From NCBI GenBank assembly GCA_029552125.1, contig JAKPEE010000062.1, positions 1-32,867 on the forward strand: DNA of 32,867 nucleotides, given 5' to 3'. Positions 31,641 through 32,867 of this stretch are shown piece by piece. The stretch comes from Bacillota bacterium. Its GTDB lineage: Bacteria; Bacillota; Dethiobacteria; DTU022. Made by a program: the position numbers and the translations under genes. Positions within the stretch are counted from its first letter, which is position 1. Every line of letters begins with the position of its first letter. Under the pieces are notes generated by a model, which saw nothing but the letters and a program-made list of their open reading frames with translations, was not told the origin of the DNA and ran no database searches.

Positions 31641-32435
31641 ATCAAACAGGCCTGGGAAAAATTTAAAATCCCTAATCACGACGGGTTGCGCCTATCCGCC
31701 CTTCTTTGTCAGGCACCCGGCCCAAAGAGCGGTTCTTTGCGGCAAAGGGGCCCGCTTGTTGTGGTCTGCCACGGTTTTACCGGCTCCAAGGAAGGAGGCG
31801 GCCGGGCCCTGGAAATGGGGGAAGCCCTGGCGGCCCGGGGCTATTGCTGCCTGCTGTTTGATTTTGCCGGATGCGGTGAGAGCGAAGGCCGCTGGGAAGA
31901 GATCAGCCTCTCCGGCCATGTCAGGGATCTGGCCGCAGTAGTGCAGTGGTGCCGGGAATCAGGCTTTAATCCCATCATCTTAAACGGCCGCAGCTTCGGC
32001 GGAACCACAGCCCTTTGCTGTGCTTCGTCTGACCGCACTGTGGCGGGAGTGTGCACCTGGGCTGCCCCGGCCCGCCTGGCAGAGTTATTCAGCAAGTTTG
32101 CCGGCGGGAAAGTAAAAGGGCCGGCCGGAGAACTGGTGCGGCTGGCCGTGCCAGAAGGGACCTTATATTTGCGCAAAAGCTTCTTTTACGATCTGGAAAA
32201 GTATGATCTGCGGTCCTGCGCCGCCCGCATTGCCCCGCGCCCGCTGCTGGTACTGCACGGCACGGCCGATGAAGTGGTCCCTCCCGGAGAGGCCCGTTTG
32301 CTCGCCGGCGCTGCCGCTGAACCGAAAGAATTAATCATGGTTGAAGAGGCGGACCACCAGTTTTCAGCGCACCAGGAGGTGGTATGGCGCAGCTTTTTTA
32401 ACTGGCTTGACCGCTATTTTGCTTTTCGGCATTAA
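31641..32435 (+). CDS. Alpha/beta-hydrolase with probable ATC start
   Basis: 264 residues from the proposed start. Alpha/beta-hydrolase motifs: HGFTGSKEG, FDFAGCGESEG, nucleophile NGRSFGG (Ser118), acid HGTADEVVPP (Asp210) and EADHQFS (His239). The first standard start is TTG 31686, with no ribosome site. The frame continues upstream to an in-frame TAA at 31632 and encodes IKQAWEKFKIPNHDG, which looks like the missing first strand of the fold. The only possible start there is ATC 31641, ten bases after AAAGGGGG. The protein is cytoplasmic; substrate unknown, esterase or acyl hydrolase by family. Confidence 0.75.
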   Translation: MKQAWEKFKIPNHDGLRLSALLCQAPGPKSGSLRQRGPLVVVCHGFTGSKEGGGRALEMGEALAARGYCCLLFDFAGCGESEGRWEEISLSGHVRDLAAVVQWCRESGFNPIILNGRSFGGTTALCCASSDRTVAGVCTWAAPARLAELFSKFAGGKVKGPAGELVRLAVPEGTLYLRKSFFYDLEKYDLRSCAARIAPRPLLVLHGTADEVVPPGEARLLAGAAAEPKELIMVEEADHQFSAHQEVVWRSFFNWLDRYFAFRH

Positions 32436-32458
32436 AAAGCTGCCCTTTTAGGCCAGCT
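32433..32458 (-). terminator. Terminator of the tRNA-His/tRNA-Gln transcript
   Basis: On the minus strand AGCTG (plus 32454-32458) pairs with CAGCT (32438-32442), with an inner CC/GG helix, followed by TTTTT (32434-32438). It lies nine bases after the 3' end of tRNA-Gln and overlaps the end of the convergent hydrolase gene. Confidence 0.65.
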
Positions 32459-32466
32459 AAAAAGAA

Positions 32467-32541
32467 TGGCTGGGGCGGTAGGATTCGAACCTACGCATGC
32501 GGGATCCAAAGTCCCGTGCCTTACCGCTTGGCGACACCCCA
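32467..32541 (-). tRNA. tRNA-Gln (anticodon TTG)
   Basis: 75 bases with encoded CCA (plus 32467-32469). The acceptor TGGGGTG pairs with CGCCCCA (one G-T pair), and discriminator is G. The anticodon loop CTTTGGA gives TTG (glutamine CAA/CAG). The first acceptor base T and the weak first pair are typical of glutamine tRNAs. Transcribed after tRNA-His with a 14-base spacer. Confidence 0.97.
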
Positions 32542-32555
32542 GCATAATTCTCAGA

Positions 32556-32633
32556 TGGGGTGAGTGATGGGATTCGAACCCACGACCTCCAGGGCCACAA
32601 CCTGGCGCTCTAACCGGCTGAGCTACACCCACC
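32556..32633 (-). tRNA. tRNA-His (anticodon GTG)
   Basis: 78 bases including the extra 5' G (-1) and encoded CCA (plus 32556-32558). Acceptor GTGGGTG pairs with CACTCAC; the G-1 faces C73, the identity feature of histidine tRNAs. The anticodon loop TTGTGGC gives GTG. It is the first gene of a two-tRNA transcript with tRNA-Gln. Confidence 0.97.
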
Positions 32634-32732
32634 GCGTCTTTCAAACTTGCGAAGTATATTTTAGCACGCCCTCGCCTAAAAGTCAATGATGCCGTGATGA
32701 AAAAAAAGAAACCGCTCTACCATCATAAGATC

Positions 32733-32773
32733 GTGTCAAGGCACTGTAGGTATTTAGAAACCCCGCATTCAGA
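32733..32773 (-). mobile_element. Possible insertion-sequence end (relative of 101-137)
   Basis: Read on the minus strand, after the stop of the partial frame, come TGCGGG, GTTTC, CTAC and CTTGACAC (plus 32733-32740), the same blocks as at the left edge and in inverted orientation. Sequence identity is partial, so the two copies would be related rather than identical elements. Confidence 0.35.
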
Positions 32774-32867
32774 TTAAACAACACTTTTTTCATTTAACTG
32801 CTTCAAAACCATTCGGGTGAAGTTACTGCCACTACGAAACAGGGGAACGTTATTGAGATACTCTAAG
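32774..32867 (-). CDS. C-terminal fragment of a protein cut by the window edge, possibly a transposase
   Basis: An open minus-strand frame enters from the right edge and runs 30 codons to TAA at 32774-32776, reading LEYLNNVPLFRSGSNFTRMV then LKQLNEKSVV. The start lies outside the window. I do not recognise the family; the transposase suggestion rests on the shared downstream tail with the left-edge frame. Both frames point into the window. Confidence 0.35.
   Translation of the reverse strand, partial: LEYLNNVPLFRSGSNFTRMVLKQLNEKSVV

Noticed and set aside
32432-32686. 84-codon minus-strand frame at the tRNA pair
   Set aside because: It runs through both tRNA genes (the GFESHH and GSNPTAP peptides are translated T arms), a familiar artefact.
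1-32867. CRISPR arrays, rRNA genes, prophage or toxin-antitoxin modules
   Set aside because: I looked for regularly spaced repeats, rRNA-like stretches, phage structural genes and small paired toxin genes and saw none.

Overview
The window reads as chromosome of an anaerobic, low-to-medium GC Gram-positive bacterium, most likely a Peptococcaceae/Desulfotomaculum-type Firmicute. The signs are strong GGAGG-type ribosome sites with frequent GTG/TTG starts, a lipoprotein importer component, DUF1540 and DUF502 proteins, FeoAB, a DtxR/MntR-type repressor, and a cytochrome c maturation operon next to multiheme cytochromes. This taxonomic call is inference from gene content; no marker gene is present. 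Both edges carry the last ~30 codons of an open frame pointing inward, followed by a similar TGCGGG...CTTGACAC tail. The 32.9 kb may therefore be bounded by two related insertion sequences, or be a contig broken at repeats.

Layout. 1-272: IS-like tail and tRNA-Arg(TCT). 988-3078: a three-gene operon of two short-chain dehydrogenases (the first resembles 3-ketodihydrosphingosine reductase) and a small membrane protein. 3363-8432 (minus): a metal-chelate/cobalamin-type ABC importer (ATPase, lipoprotein, permease) followed by an AmrS-like radical SAM protein and an unrecognised 377-residue protein. A structured leader RNA with an intrinsic terminator precedes the operon. 8752-10811 (minus): a SAM methyltransferase with its own foldable leader, and a TraB-family membrane protein. 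11241-15057: a YfcC-type carrier, a carboxylesterase/monoacylglycerol-lipase-like hydrolase and glycerol kinase. 15244-16047 (minus): a 50-residue DUF1540 protein and a DUF502 membrane protein.

16263-26411 is the centre of interest, a probable extracellular electron-transfer locus. It holds ccmABCDEF (ccmE has a CxxxY haem site instead of HxxxY, and no ccmH/ccmI is seen), then a membrane-anchored 21-haem cytochrome, an anchored TPR protein, an anchored NHL-propeller protein, a secreted six-haem cytochrome, and a small secreted acidic protein with one CxxCH. The order and contexts of the six haem motifs in the secreted cytochrome resemble the OmcS/OmcE class of filament-forming cytochromes. 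A siroheme-branch enzyme (26509-27162) follows a strong terminator.

27183-30234: a MntR/DtxR-type repressor divergent from feoA-feoB, with a candidate operator between them. 30272-32435: a possible 55-codon ORF, an AbrB-family membrane protein and an alpha/beta hydrolase whose conserved N-terminus seems to need an ATC start. 32467-32633 (minus): tRNA-Gln(TTG) and tRNA-His(GTG). A plausible working model: Ccm matures the cytochromes, electrons pass from the membrane-anchored 21-haem protein to the secreted cytochrome(s), and FeoAB takes up ferrous iron. All functional assignments rest on sequence motifs read by eye; no database search was run.
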